Origin: Kineosporia mesophila
Lineage (GTDB): Bacteria; Actinomycetota; Actinomycetes; Actinomycetales; Kineosporiaceae
NCBI RefSeq assembly: GCF_021129235.1
Contig: NZ_JAJOMA010000002.1
Location: 1-64,000, forward strand
Length of the DNA stretch: 64,000 bases
Direction of reading: 5' to 3'
Shown here: piece after piece, positions 39,190 to 48,018 of the stretch
Layout: each line of letters starts with the position of its first letter
Numbering within the stretch: position 1 is the stretch's first letter
Notes under the pieces: generated by a model
The model's database searches: none
The model's input: only the letters and a program-made list of their open reading frames with translations
Told to the model about the DNA's origin: nothing
Program-made: the position numbers and the translations under genes

Positions 39190-40218
39190 GTGAGACCGAT
39201 TCTGTACTACGTCCACCATCAGGGTCTGGGGCACTGGCGACGCGCCCTGGCCGTGGCCGGAATGCTCGAGCGGCCCGTGGTTCTCGCCTCCTCGGGGCCG
39301 CCGCCGGGGGAGCTGCCGGCGACGTGCCGCCACCTGCGGCTGCCGCTGGACTGGTCCGACAAGGATTACGGGGACGGGAACGATGCCCACGGCCGGCTGC
39401 ACTGGGCTCCGCTGCACGAGAACGGTCTGCTGCACCGGCACCAGATGCTGCTGGACGCGGTGGCCCGCTACCGCCCGCCTCTCGCGGTGGTCGACGTGTC
39501 GGTCGAGGTGACCGTTCTGCTGCGCGCCAGCGGGGTTCCGGTGGTGGCGGTGCGTCAGCCCGGACTGCGCGACGACCCCGCGCACACCTTGGGTTTCGGC
39601 TTGGCGGACGAGGTGGTCATGCCGGTGCCCGAGTCCTGGGGGCTGCACACGGGCCGGCCGCGTACGCGGGCGGTCGGGTTGGTGAGCGGCGCCCACCGGG
39701 CGGTGCCCGGCACCGACGATCGAGGACGCGCCCGAGCAGTCGTCCTGGTGGGTTCGGGTGGGTCGCGGTTGGGCCGGAAAGCCTGTGCGCAGATCGCGGC
39801 CGGGCTCCCGGGGCACGACGTGCACGTGCTGGGGCTCTCGGGGCCCTCGGCGACTTCCGCGGCGAATCTGACCTTCCGGGGCCGGATCGAGGACGTGGGG
39901 ACGGAGTTGGACGCGGCTCACGTGGTGATCGGGAACACCGGTCTGGGAACGCTCGGCGATGTCGTGGCGGCCCGGAAACCGTTCGTGGCGCTGCCCGAGG
40001 AACGTCCGTTCGGGGAGCAGGAGGCCACCGCCCGGGCCCTGGAAGCGACCGGCGACGCCGTGGTGCTGACCCGGATGCCCGGGCCGGCCGGTTGGGCGCA
40101 GGCCGTGGCGCGTGCCACCACACCGCCCGCCCTCGTCGCGGACGGCGCCGAACGGTTCGCCCGGCTGATCGAAGAGCGTTCCCGCACGGTCGATCCGGCG
40201 GCGGTGACGGTCGGATGA
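39190..40218 (+). CDS. MurG/GT28-like glycosyltransferase
   Basis: 342 residues. N-terminal ILYYVHHQGLGHWRRALAVA resembles the GT28-type glycosyltransferase start (GxGH loop). The C-terminal half has VVLVGSGGSRLGRKAC, NLTFRGRIEDVGTELDAAHV and VIGNTGLGTLGDVVAARKPF with ALPEERPFGEQEATARALE, the typical donor-binding region. It overlaps the next gene by four bases (ATGA at 40215-40218), so the operon is translationally coupled. Confidence 0.85.
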   Translation: MRPILYYVHHQGLGHWRRALAVAGMLERPVVLASSGPPPGELPATCRHLRLPLDWSDKDYGDGNDAHGRLHWAPLHENGLLHRHQMLLDAVARYRPPLAVVDVSVEVTVLLRASGVPVVAVRQPGLRDDPAHTLGFGLADEVVMPVPESWGLHTGRPRTRAVGLVSGAHRAVPGTDDRGRARAVVLVGSGGSRLGRKACAQIAAGLPGHDVHVLGLSGPSATSAANLTFRGRIEDVGTELDAAHVVIGNTGLGTLGDVVAARKPFVALPEERPFGEQEATARALEATGDAVVLTRMPGPAGWAQAVARATTPPALVADGAERFARLIEERSRTVDPAAVTVG

Positions 40219-41027
40219 CCGGCCTCGTGGTGGTCACGATCGTGGCCGGACGACGCGGTCACCTGAGCCGTCTGCTCGAAGGGCTGCAACGCCAGACCCG
40301 GCCGGCGGACGATCTGGTGATCGTGCGCATGGACGACGAGACCGTCACCCTGCCCGCCCGGCCGGCGCGGCGGGTGACCGTGGTCGATCTGCCGCCCGAG
40401 AACGGCCGTCTGCGCCTGGCCGCGGCCCGCAACCTGGGGGTGCGCGCGAGCGAGGCCCAGCACGTCGTCCTGCTGGACGTCGACTGCATCCCGGGCCAGC
40501 GGCTGGTCGAGACCTACGCGGACGCCCTGGATCGGGTGGACGGGCTGGTCACCGGCCCGCTGCGGTACCTCGGGGAGGGGGCTGTGCGCGCCGGCTGGAC
40601 CGAACCGCACCTGCGCCGCCACTCCGAGCAGCACCCCGCCCGCCCGGCCCCCGAGCCGGGACGGCTGGTCCGTGACGACCGGCACGAACTGGCGTGGACG
40701 ACGTCCCTGGCTCTGCGACGGGACTCGTTCGACCGGATCGGCGGTTTCGACGAGCGCTTCAGCGGGTACGGCGGTGAGGACACCGATTTCGCGGTGCGGG
40801 CCAAGCAGGCCGGGCTGGGCGTGTGGTGGAGCGGCGATGCGGTGGCCTATCACCAGTACCATGCGAGCCAGAGTCCGCCGATCCCGCACCTGGACGACAT
40901 CGTCCGCAATGCAAGTCTTTTCGCTGATCTGCACGGCTGGTACCCGATGCGTGGATGGCTGGAGGAGTTCCGGCAGCGGGACCTGATCGACTTCGACCCG
41001 GACGCCGGGCTGCTGCGGGTGCGCTGA
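40215..41027 (+). CDS. GT2-family glycosyltransferase
   Basis: 270 residues of GT-A fold. N-terminal VVVTIVAGRRGHLSRLLEGL, the DxD-like metal motif in VVLLDVDCIPGQRLVE, and WTTSLALRRDSFDRIGGFDE followed by GYGGEDTDFAVRAKQAG, typical of galactosyltransferase-like GT2 enzymes. It is the last gene of the three-enzyme operon. No flippase or polymerase is adjacent, so the product may be a glycolipid, teichoic decoration or glycosylated metabolite. Confidence 0.88.
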   Translation: MTGLVVVTIVAGRRGHLSRLLEGLQRQTRPADDLVIVRMDDETVTLPARPARRVTVVDLPPENGRLRLAAARNLGVRASEAQHVVLLDVDCIPGQRLVETYADALDRVDGLVTGPLRYLGEGAVRAGWTEPHLRRHSEQHPARPAPEPGRLVRDDRHELAWTTSLALRRDSFDRIGGFDERFSGYGGEDTDFAVRAKQAGLGVWWSGDAVAYHQYHASQSPPIPHLDDIVRNASLFADLHGWYPMRGWLEEFRQRDLIDFDPDAGLLRVR

Positions 41028-41049
41028 AACGGGCCGATACGCTCGCGGT

Positions 41050-41904
41050 ATGGACAAGCGCGCAGACCTGGGCCGATTCCTGCGCCGGCGCCGGGAGACC
41101 GCGCCGCCCCTGGTGACGACCGGTTCGCGCCGGCGTACGCCTGGCCTCCGGCGGGAAGAGGTCGCCGAGCTCGCGAGCATCTCCACGGTCTACTACGAGC
41201 GGCTGGAACAGGGCCGCGGATCCTTGCCCTCGGCCCCTGTGCTGGGTGGTCTGGCCCAGGCCCTGCGGCTGGACGACGATGCCCGTGACCACCTGTACCG
41301 CCTGGCCGGGCACGCCCCGCCGGTGCGGCCCGGGAACGGCGAGGACGTCGATCCGGCCCTGGACTACGTGATGGGCGCGGTGGCCGGCACCACGCCGGCC
41401 TCCATCACCGACGGCCTCGGGGACGTGCTGAAGCAGAACCGGCTCAACCGGGAGCTGCTCGGTGACGTGTCCGGCCTGCCGGGCTGGGAGGCGAACCTGA
41501 CCTGGCGCTGGTTCACCTCACCGGCCTGGCGCGACCTGATGGAGCCCCGCGACCAGCACGAGGCCTCGGGTCTGGCCTACGCCGCCGACCTGCGCGCCGG
41601 GCTGGCCCGGCGGGAGCCGGACGCCCGGGCCGCGGCCCTGCTGGCCGACCTGCTCGCCGCCAGTGAGGAATTCGTCGAGGCCTGGGACCGGCACGTGGTG
41701 TCGGCGCTGCACTGCGCGGCCAAGGTGATCGATCACCCGGAGGTCGGGCGCATCGACCTGGAGTGCTCCGTCATCACCAGTCCCACGTCGCCGCAACGTC
41801 TTCTGCTCCTGAAGCCCACGCCCGGAACTCCGAGCGCCGCCCGGATCGGACGACTGGCAGCCCCGTACAACCAGTGCGTGGTTACGCCGCTGGCGGATTC
41901 CTAG
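41050..41904 (+). CDS. XRE-family regulator with MmyB-like ligand domain
   Basis: 284 residues. The N-terminal HTH (LGRFLRRRRETAPP, RRRTPGLRREEVAELASIST, VYYERLEQGRG) is about 7-62. The C-terminal MmyB-like domain shows LNRELLGDVSGLPGWEANLT and FVEAWDRHVV, with LECSVITSPTSPQRLLLLKP near the end. Such regulators often control an adjacent dehydrogenase or hydrolase. Here an alpha/beta hydrolase follows nine bases after the stop on the same strand. Confidence 0.9.
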   Translation: MDKRADLGRFLRRRRETAPPLVTTGSRRRTPGLRREEVAELASISTVYYERLEQGRGSLPSAPVLGGLAQALRLDDDARDHLYRLAGHAPPVRPGNGEDVDPALDYVMGAVAGTTPASITDGLGDVLKQNRLNRELLGDVSGLPGWEANLTWRWFTSPAWRDLMEPRDQHEASGLAYAADLRAGLARREPDARAAALLADLLAASEEFVEAWDRHVVSALHCAAKVIDHPEVGRIDLECSVITSPTSPQRLLLLKPTPGTPSAARIGRLAAPYNQCVVTPLADS

Positions 41905-41913
41905 GGTGGACGC

Positions 41914-42741
41914 ATGCGAAACGTCATCCTCGTTCACGGTCTCTGGCACGGCAGCTGGTGCTGGAGCCTCGTCGCCGAGCACCTGGCGGCCCGGGCGGTT
42001 CCCTCGGTCGCCGTGGACCTCGACGGGCACGGCCTGAAAAGTCTTTCTCCGAAGGCTTACTCCGCCCGACCCTTCGATGCCGCGGCGTTCGCCGCGGAGC
42101 CCTCACCGGTCGCCGCCGTCACCGCTTCGTCCGCCGCGGCCACCCTGGTGGAGCAGATCCGCCGGATCGGGGGCGGGGAGCCGTGTGTCGTGGTCGCCCA
42201 CAGCATGGGCGGGATCGTCGCGACGCTGGCGGCCGAGCTGGAGCCCACCCTGTTCTCGCACCTGGTCTACGTCACGGCCTTCGCGCCCGTCAGCGGTCGG
42301 CCCGGGGCCGCCTACATCGCCTTTCCCGAGAACGCCGGGGAGACGGTGGGGCCGCTGCTGCGCGGTGACCTGTTCGCCACCGGGGCGCTGCGCCTGGACC
42401 CCGCCGACCCCGACCGGAACGGTGCGGTGCGCGAAACGTTCTACGCAGACGTGGAACCCGCCACCGCCCAGGCTGCCCTGGCCCTGATCACCCCCGACGG
42501 CCCGGCCGGGATCGCCGGCGAGACCTTCACCGTGACCCGGGAACGCTACGGATCGGTGCCTCACACCTACGTCGTCTGCACGCAGGACACCACGATCCGC
42601 CCCGATCTCCAGCGTCGCATCACCCGCGAGATCGACGCCGTCTCCTCCACCCCCACCACCGTCGTGGAGTTCGACAGCTCGCACTCGCCGTTCCTGTCGA
42701 TGCCGGAGCCGCTCGCGGAGGCCATCACCGCCGTCTGGTGA
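41914..42741 (+). CDS. Alpha/beta hydrolase
   Basis: 275 residues. HGLWHGSWCW oxyanion region at the start, nucleophile elbow AHSMGG (serine near 95) and C-terminal FDSSHSPFLSMPEPL with the catalytic histidine. The pattern resembles plant-type esterase/hydroxynitrile-lyase hydrolases common in actinobacteria. It follows the MmyB-like regulator by nine bases and precedes an SDR gene by 54 bases, so the three may be co-transcribed. The substrate is unknown. Confidence 0.88.
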   Translation: MRNVILVHGLWHGSWCWSLVAEHLAARAVPSVAVDLDGHGLKSLSPKAYSARPFDAAAFAAEPSPVAAVTASSAAATLVEQIRRIGGGEPCVVVAHSMGGIVATLAAELEPTLFSHLVYVTAFAPVSGRPGAAYIAFPENAGETVGPLLRGDLFATGALRLDPADPDRNGAVRETFYADVEPATAQAALALITPDGPAGIAGETFTVTRERYGSVPHTYVVCTQDTTIRPDLQRRITREIDAVSSTPTTVVEFDSSHSPFLSMPEPLAEAITAVW

Positions 42742-42795
42742 CGCTCGTCACCAATTCTTGAAACTCACACGGATGTGAGGTTCTAACGTGGTCGT

Positions 42796-43632
42796 ATGAC
42801 CAGTCCACGAACCATCATCATCACCGGGGCCAGCGACGGGATCGGGGCCGCCGCGGCCCGGCAGCTGGCGGCGAAGGGGGAGCGGGTCGTGATTGTCGGC
42901 CGCTCCCCGGGCAAGACCCGGGAGGTGGCGGAGTCGGCCGGCGGTGTGCCCTACCACCTGGCCGATTTCACCGATCTGTCCCAGGTGCGCCGGCTGGCCG
43001 CCGAACTGCTCGACGCCTACCCGCGCATCGACGTCCTGGCCAACAACGCGGGCAACAACTTCCGGCACGAGACGACCCGGGACGGGTTCGAGAAGTCCAT
43101 GCAGGTCAATCATCTGGCCCCGTTCCTCCTGACGACCCTGCTGCTGGACCGCCTCGTCGCCTCCCGTGCCTGCGTGCTCCAGACCGCCAGTGAGGCCGCG
43201 CGGATCTACGGGAACCTGGATCTCGGCGACCTCGCCAACGAGAAGAGGTGGACGGCCGACAAGGCCTACGGTGACAGCAAACTGGCCAACATCCTGTTCA
43301 CCCGGGAGTTGCACCGCCGCTACCACGACCAGGGCATCAGTACCGTCAGCTTCCACCCGGGCAACGTGGCCACGAACATGGGCCAGGACACCAGCAGCCC
43401 GACCCGGTTCATCTGGCGCACGAAGATCGGCCAGCTGCTCGTGCTGAGCAAGCCCGAGGTGGGCGGCCGGACGCTGGTGCGGTACATCGACGGTACGCCG
43501 GGTGTCACCTGGGAATCGGGCGCCTACTACGTGGTCGACAAGGCGCCGAGGAAGACGCACCCGCAGATTCACGACGCCCGGCTGGCCCGGGACCTGTGGG
43601 AGCGCAGCGAGAAGCTCCTGGCTCAGGCCTGA
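42796..43632 (+). CDS. Short-chain dehydrogenase/reductase
   Basis: 278 residues. Classical SDR motifs: TGASDGIG (cofactor loop), NNAG, a serine in LQTASEAAR and the catalytic YGDSK. The sequence resembles retinol-dehydrogenase-like SDRs (LANILFTRELHRRY, FHPGNVATNM). It probably belongs with the regulator and hydrolase upstream. Its end overlaps the convergent PH-domain gene by ten bases. Confidence 0.9.
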   Translation: MTSPRTIIITGASDGIGAAAARQLAAKGERVVIVGRSPGKTREVAESAGGVPYHLADFTDLSQVRRLAAELLDAYPRIDVLANNAGNNFRHETTRDGFEKSMQVNHLAPFLLTTLLLDRLVASRACVLQTASEAARIYGNLDLGDLANEKRWTADKAYGDSKLANILFTRELHRRYHDQGISTVSFHPGNVATNMGQDTSSPTRFIWRTKIGQLLVLSKPEVGGRTLVRYIDGTPGVTWESGAYYVVDKAPRKTHPQIHDARLARDLWERSEKLLAQA

Positions 43633-44048
43633 TTCTGCTCGGCCCGGTTCTTCCGCAGCTCCTGGTCGAGCACGGCCAGGGCCCGGGCGGCCGTGTCACC
43701 GTGGGTGGGGACGTACTGCAGCACCATCCACTCGTCCTCCTTGTTCCACAGCCCCAGGCCCTTCACGCCGCGGTACTCGAACCGGTCGATGTGGATCCAG
43801 GCGATCCGGCGGCGGCCCAGGTCGTTACGGTTGATGAGCTGGTAGCCGTCGCTGTAGACGCCGTTGCCCAGGGCCCGGACGGTGACGGCGATCCAGAAGA
43901 CCGTGAGAATCGCGGCGACGACCGCGGCCGGGACGTAGCCCTCGGTCAGGAGCGCGACGACGCCCAGCACGCCGATGACGGAGATGGTTCCGTAGACCAT
44001 GGCCACCCGGCGCGGTGCCGCAACGATTCTCTTGCCCGTGTTACTCAT
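43623..44048 (-). CDS. Small membrane protein with PH-like domain
   Basis: 141 residues. Two N-terminal helices (VAMVYGTISVIGVLGVVALL and VPAAVVAAILTVFWIAVTV) precede a beta-rich region (GVYSDGYQLINRNDLGRRRI, IHIDRFEYRG, LQYVPTHGD) like bacterial PH domains of the bPH6 kind. Function unknown. Confidence 0.65.
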   Translation of the reverse strand: MSNTGKRIVAAPRRVAMVYGTISVIGVLGVVALLTEGYVPAAVVAAILTVFWIAVTVRALGNGVYSDGYQLINRNDLGRRRIAWIHIDRFEYRGVKGLGLWNKEDEWMVLQYVPTHGDTAARALAVLDQELRKNRAEQNQA

Positions 44049-44107
44049 GCCCCAGATCTTGCCGAACCGCCGGGTGAAGGGCCGAACCGGGTCGGGCCGA
44101 CGGCGTG

Positions 44108-44521
44108 TCAGGCCAGCGCGGTGACGATCGCACCGGTGATCACGCTGCAGGCGATGAAGTACGGGGCATTGATCGCGGTGTAGCGGAACGGGTGGGGAAA
44201 GTTCGGGTTGATCGCGATGTTCAGGGTCTGGGCGGCCAGGTGGCCGACGCCGACCACGAGGCCGAACAGCAGGCCGGTGCCGATCTCGGTGATCCGCAGG
44301 CTGTTCAGCAGGACCGAACTGGTGAGCACGACCAGGAGGGTGGAGACGAACTGCCCGGCGAAGGCCGATGCGGGCGGCTGCCAGGCCGGCTCGTTCTCAC
44401 GGCCCATCACGGCGGCGTACGGCTTGGCCACGACGACGGTGAAGTAGAGGCCGCCGAGCAGGGTGCAGGCCACGGTGGCCACGATGACGGCGATCGGGTT
44501 GATGTCGAAGTCCAGCGACAC
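44108..44521 (-). CDS. DUF1761-type membrane protein
   Basis: 137 residues, starting GTG 44521. Four helices and the family pattern NPIAVIVATVACTLLGGLYF, AFAGQFVSTLLVVLTSSVLL and a final YFIACSVITGAIVTALA. DUF1761 proteins have no known biochemical role. It lies downstream of the MFS gene on the same strand after a 64-base gap containing an imperfect CTGAGATC/GATCTCAG inverted repeat (44529-44578). Confidence 0.8.
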   Translation of the reverse strand: MSLDFDINPIAVIVATVACTLLGGLYFTVVVAKPYAAVMGRENEPAWQPPASAFAGQFVSTLLVVLTSSVLLNSLRITEIGTGLLFGLVVGVGHLAAQTLNIAINPNFPHPFRYTAINAPYFIACSVITGAIVTALA

Positions 44522-44585
44522 GAGTACTCCTGAGATCTGAAGGCCGGCGGTGCTGCCGGTGCGACGACGATCTCAGGGGTAGCGG

Positions 44586-45797
44586 TCAGGTTCTGGCCTC
44601 TATGGGGTCCGGTCGGGGCAGCAAAAAGACCGCCGACGCCAGGATGAGACCGCCCATGATCGCCGAGGCCGGGCCCGGGCGGACGAGATCCGCCAGCGGG
44701 CCGGCGATCAGGGGGCCGAGGCCCTGCCCGGTCATCATCCCGACACCCAGCAGCCCGAAGCCCAGGGCCTCGTGCCCGGTGGGCAGCGCCTCCCGGAACC
44801 GGCCCTGCCCACCGATCTCGAAGGCGAGGCCGATGCTCGCCACGGCGATGAGTGCGGCCGCGAGCGGGGCCGGGGGACTGGCCACGAGCGGTAGCAGGGC
44901 CGCACCCAGGAGAAGAAGCAGCCCGGGCACGAGTTTTTCGCGGGTGCGCGGACCGGCCAGCCGGCTCACCGCGGCCGCTCCCACCATCGCGCCGAGCGGC
45001 GCCGCGGCCATCAGGGCCGACGCCGCCAGGCCACCTGCCCCGGAGTCGGCGGCGTAGGGCACGGCCAGCGACTCGACCCCGGCGAGGAGGGCGAACGGCA
45101 CCCACCAGAGCAGCAGGAGGGACCGGATCGTGCTCAGCGAGAACAGTTTGCGGTACCCGCGCAGGGTGTCCCCGGGAGCCCAGCGGGTGTGGCCGCGCGC
45201 CGGTACCGACGGCAGGCCGACGGCGCTCAGCAGGGCCGCGCCGGCCTGCATCGCCGCGGCCAGCAGCAGGACCCAGGTGGTGCCGAGTGCCTGGAGCACG
45301 ACGCCACCGACGGCCAGCCCGAGCAGCTGGGCGACCATCGACGTGATCGTGAACAGCGACTGGCCCAGCACATAACGGTCGCCGGCGAGGAGCCGGGTCA
45401 CCACGCCGGACTGCGCGGAACTGAAGAGGGGATGGACCAGCGCAACGGTCGTCACCACCACGAAACCGGCTGCCACACCTGAATGACTGGTGGACGAGAG
45501 GGCCAGCAGGGCGCTGCCGGTCGCCCGGACCAGGCCACCGGTGGCGATCAGGGGCCGGGCGGGCAGGCGGTCGGCCAGGGACGGGAGCAGCAGCCCGCCG
45601 ACGACACCGGGCAGGAAACCGGCCGCGAAGGCGGCGGACGACCAGGTGGACGAGCCGGTCGCGTCGAAGACGAGCACCGAGAAGGCCAGGATCTGCAGCG
45701 AGATGCCGAGCACCGTCAGGGTGGTCGCACCGAACAGAGCGGCAAAACCCGGTGCGGCGAAGACCTCCCGATAGGTGGTGCGGGTATCAGTGCTCAT
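44586..45797 (-). CDS. MFS transporter
   Basis: 403 residues with about 12 transmembrane helices. N-terminal FAALFGATTLTVLGISLQIL, motif-A-like LADRLPARPLIATGGLVRA, then ATGSALLALSS and VALVHPLFSSAQSGVVTRLL. The second half includes MAAAPLGAMVGAAAVSRL. It fits the MFS-3/enterobactin-exporter-like group. ATG 45797 is preferred; a TTG at 45806 is possible. It is divergent from the ArsR-type regulator at 45845, which probably controls it. Confidence 0.88.
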   Translation of the reverse strand: MSTDTRTTYREVFAAPGFAALFGATTLTVLGISLQILAFSVLVFDATGSSTWSSAAFAAGFLPGVVGGLLLPSLADRLPARPLIATGGLVRATGSALLALSSTSHSGVAAGFVVVTTVALVHPLFSSAQSGVVTRLLAGDRYVLGQSLFTITSMVAQLLGLAVGGVVLQALGTTWVLLLAAAMQAGAALLSAVGLPSVPARGHTRWAPGDTLRGYRKLFSLSTIRSLLLLWWVPFALLAGVESLAVPYAADSGAGGLAASALMAAAPLGAMVGAAAVSRLAGPRTREKLVPGLLLLLGAALLPLVASPPAPLAAALIAVASIGLAFEIGGQGRFREALPTGHEALGFGLLGVGMMTGQGLGPLIAGPLADLVRPGPASAIMGGLILASAVFLLPRPDPIEART

Positions 45798-45844
45798 GGC
45801 GATCAATCTGGCACCGGCGTGGGGGCCGGGCTAATGTTTCGGAT

Positions 45845-46840
45845 ATGAGCGAAACGTCGCTGCGCATCACGGTGGACGCCGACGACATCGCGTCGTCCCG
45901 GTTCGCCGTCTCCCCGGCCGGGGAGACCGTGCACCTGGTGGCGATGCTCGCCCGGCGGCGCAGCGGGCACCCGCCCCTGCTGCGGCGTTTCGCCCGGCGG
46001 TGGGGCACGATCCGGAACGATCCGGGGGTGCGTGCCCTGGCCGCTCTGCAACGGCAGCACGAGGGTGTCGACTTCACCTCGCCGCCTCCGGCCGGGATGG
46101 GCCAGACGATCCAGGACGATCTCGCGGCGGTGCGTACGGGGTCGGTCGGGGCGGCCCGCGAGGAGATGGCCCACGTGCTCGGGCCTCTCGGCGCGGGGAC
46201 CAGGGACGACGAGGTGGCCTCGGTGCTCGCCGCTCCCGATGCGCTCGACCGGCTGGCCGACGCGGTCGAACGGGCCTGGGACGTGCTGCTGCGCTCCGAA
46301 TGGCCGCGCCTGCTCGCGGTTCTGCAGCGTGACGTGCAGCACCGCGCCGGACGGCTCGTGGCCCTGGGCTGGGGTGCCGGCCTGGAGGGCGTTCATCCGA
46401 GGCTCGGCTGGCACGGCGGTCAGATCCGCCTGTCGGGACGCCCGGACGAGACGGTCTCCCTGGCCGGGCGCGGCCTGCTCTTCGTGCCCTCCGTGTTCCT
46501 CACCCAGGGCCTGGCCCTCAGCCTGCACCACCCGCGGCAGCCGATGATCCGCTACTCCTGCCGGGGCACGGCGACCCTCTGGGAGACGCGGCCGCACCGC
46601 TCACCGGCTCTGGCGCCCCTGATCGGCGGCACCCGCGCGCGGCTGCTGGAAACCCTCGCCGACCCGGGTTCCACCACCCAGCTCGCCGGCGTGCTCCAGG
46701 CGTCCCTCGGTGCCACGGGCGGTCATCTTCGAGTGCTTCTGGACGCGGGTCTCGTCACTCGTGAGCGGGTGGGCCGGTCGGTGGTGTACCGGCGCACGGA
46801 GCTGGGTGACAGCCTGGCCGGGAGCGCTCGGGAGTTCTAG
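45845..46840 (+). CDS. ArsR-type winged-helix regulator with DUF5937-like N-domain
   Basis: 331 residues, far longer than a plain ArsR protein. The first 240 residues form a helical domain (RFAVSPAGETVHLVAMLARR, RFARRWGTIRNDPGVRAL) seen in DUF5937-type regulators. The C-terminal winged helix is about 260-325 (RARLLETLADPGSTTQLAGV, SLGATGGHLRVLLDAGLVTR, GRSVVYRRTELG). TAATGT at 45832-45837 fits a -10 for a leaderless mRNA. It is divergent from an MFS gene across 47 bases. Its last codons lie inside the 37-bp element. Confidence 0.85.
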   Translation: MSETSLRITVDADDIASSRFAVSPAGETVHLVAMLARRRSGHPPLLRRFARRWGTIRNDPGVRALAALQRQHEGVDFTSPPPAGMGQTIQDDLAAVRTGSVGAAREEMAHVLGPLGAGTRDDEVASVLAAPDALDRLADAVERAWDVLLRSEWPRLLAVLQRDVQHRAGRLVALGWGAGLEGVHPRLGWHGGQIRLSGRPDETVSLAGRGLLFVPSVFLTQGLALSLHHPRQPMIRYSCRGTATLWETRPHRSPALAPLIGGTRARLLETLADPGSTTQLAGVLQASLGATGGHLRVLLDAGLVTRERVGRSVVYRRTELGDSLAGSAREF

Positions 46841-46870
46841 AACTCCGGGGAGGTTTTGCATGATCACGAA
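46834..46870 (+). repeat. 37-bp intergenic element, copy 2
   Basis: It begins GTTCTAGAACTCC and ends TTTTGCATGATCACGAA, with 34 of 37 bases matching 20387-20423. It overlaps the stop codon of the ArsR-type gene and the last codons of the convergent TetR gene. Confidence 0.85.
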
Positions 46871-47433
46871 CTAAGGGGTGGGTGGGCACGGGCTCGGGCA
46901 CGGGTCTGGGCACGGCTCTGGGCCCGGGCGGCGGTGGCGGGGAAGAGGGCCGGATCGTTCAGGGCCCGGGCCAGGATCAGGGCTCCTTGCAGGGTGGCCA
47001 CCGTGTCGGCGGCGAGTTCGCGGTCGCCGGTGGCGGTTTCCAGGGCGTCGAGCCATTCGCTGAAGTAGGCGGCGATCACCGCGGCGAAGCGGTCGCGTTC
47101 CTGGCCGAGGGCGAAGGCGGCGAAGAGGCAGACCAGGTGGCGTGAGGCGAAATAGGTCTCGACGGCGGTGAACATGGCGGCCAGGCGTTGATCGGCGGGG
47201 CCGTCGGCGCGCAGCGGTTCATAGACCTCGCGGCGGAACCAGTCACCTACCTCGTCGAGCACGGCCCGGGCCATGTCCTCCTTCCCGCCCGGGAAGAAGT
47301 GGTAGAGGCTGCCCTTGCCGAGCCCGGTCTGCGCGGTGATCGCGGTCAGGCTGGTGCCCTCGTAGCCGTGGAGGCGGAAGGTCGTGGCGAGAGCGAGGAC
47401 GGCGTCGGCCCGCTCAGCCTGAACCCGCGCCAT
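46864..47433 (-). CDS. TetR-family regulator in operon with DUF1348 gene
   Basis: 189 residues. The HTH (ADAVLALATTFRLHGYEGTS, LTAITAQTGLGKGSLYHFF, GGKEDMARAVL) is about 8-55; the C-terminal half is TetR_C-like (YFASRHLVCLFAAFALGQE). The last 20 residues are a low-complexity AQSRAQTRARARAH tail. Its ATG directly follows the TAA of the upstream DUF1348 gene, so the pair is one operon. A perfect 12-bp-arm palindrome before that gene is the likely operator, giving autoregulation. Confidence 0.88.
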   Translation of the reverse strand: MARVQAERADAVLALATTFRLHGYEGTSLTAITAQTGLGKGSLYHFFPGGKEDMARAVLDEVGDWFRREVYEPLRADGPADQRLAAMFTAVETYFASRHLVCLFAAFALGQERDRFAAVIAAYFSEWLDALETATGDRELAADTVATLQGALILARALNDPALFPATAARAQSRAQTRARARAHPPLSS

Positions 47434-47901
47434 TTACAGGCCCAGGTCGCTGAGGCCGGGGTGGTCGTCGGGCCGGGGGCCGGAGCGGTCCCAGCGGAAG
47501 AGCCGGTCGTTCTCGTCGATGGCCAGGTCGTTGATGCTCGCGTGCCGTTCGGCCATCAGGCCCTCGGCGTCGAAGTGCCAGTTCTCGTTGCCGTAGGAGC
47601 GGAACCACTGGCCCTCGCCGGAGCGCCATTCGTAGGCGAAGCGCACCGCGATGCGGTCGCCGGTGAAGGCCCACAGCTCTTTGATCAGCCGGTAGTCGTG
47701 CTCGCGCTCCCACTTGGCGGTCAGGAACGTGACAATCTCCGGGCGGCCGGTGAGGAACTGCGAGCGGTTCCGCCAGCGACTGTCCGGGGTGTAGGCCAGG
47801 CTGACCCGCTCGGGGTCGCGACTGTTCCAGGCGTCCTCGGCCAGGCGGACCTTGGTGACCGCGGTGTCGGGGGTGAAGGGTGGCAGCGGGGGACGGGACA
47901 T
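47434..47901 (-). CDS. DUF1348 / NTF2-like protein
   Basis: 155 residues. [20 protein letters not shown] and [20 protein letters not shown], then [20 protein letters not shown], are characteristic of the DUF1348 branch of the NTF2/SnoaL-like fold. Its biochemical function is unknown. The start ATG 47901 has GAGGAG upstream. It is the first gene of a TetR-regulated operon with the operator at 47921-47946. Confidence 0.9.
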   Translation of the reverse strand: MSRPPLPPFTPDTAVTKVRLAEDAWNSRDPERVSLAYTPDSRWRNRSQFLTGRPEIVTFLTAKWEREHDYRLIKELWAFTGDRIAVRFAYEWRSGEGQWFRSYGNENWHFDAEGLMAERHASINDLAIDENDRLFRWDRSGPRPDDHPGLSDLGL

Positions 47902-47920
47902 GGTTTCTCCTCGGCGGTAG

Positions 47921-47946
47921 ATGGCTGTACCGAACGGTACAGCCAT
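47921..47946. promoter_or_regulatory. Palindromic TetR operator
   Basis: Arms ATGGCTGTACCG and CGGTACAGCCAT are perfect complements separated by AA, 20 bases before the DUF1348 start. Length and position suit a TetR dimer; the adjacent TetR protein is the obvious candidate. Confidence 0.8.
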
Positions 47947-47955
47947 CCGGGAGCA

Positions 47956-47993
47956 GAAAAAAGGCCGGGAGCCCCGACGGAGCTCCCGGCCTT
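47956..47993 (-). terminator. Intrinsic terminator of the penicillin-binding protein gene
   Basis: On the minus strand AAGGCCGGGAGC pairs with GCTCCCGGCCTT around a nine-base loop and is followed by a T-run, one of the few classical T-tailed terminators in this window. Confidence 0.9.
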
Positions 47994-48018
47994 CAGATCC
48001 GGTTCAGATCACGGCTGT

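Noticed and set aside
44529-44578. Terminator between the MFS and DUF1761 genes
   Set aside because: Only 8-9 paired bases around a loop of about 30; too weak to claim as a terminator, so it is mentioned only within the DUF1761 entry.
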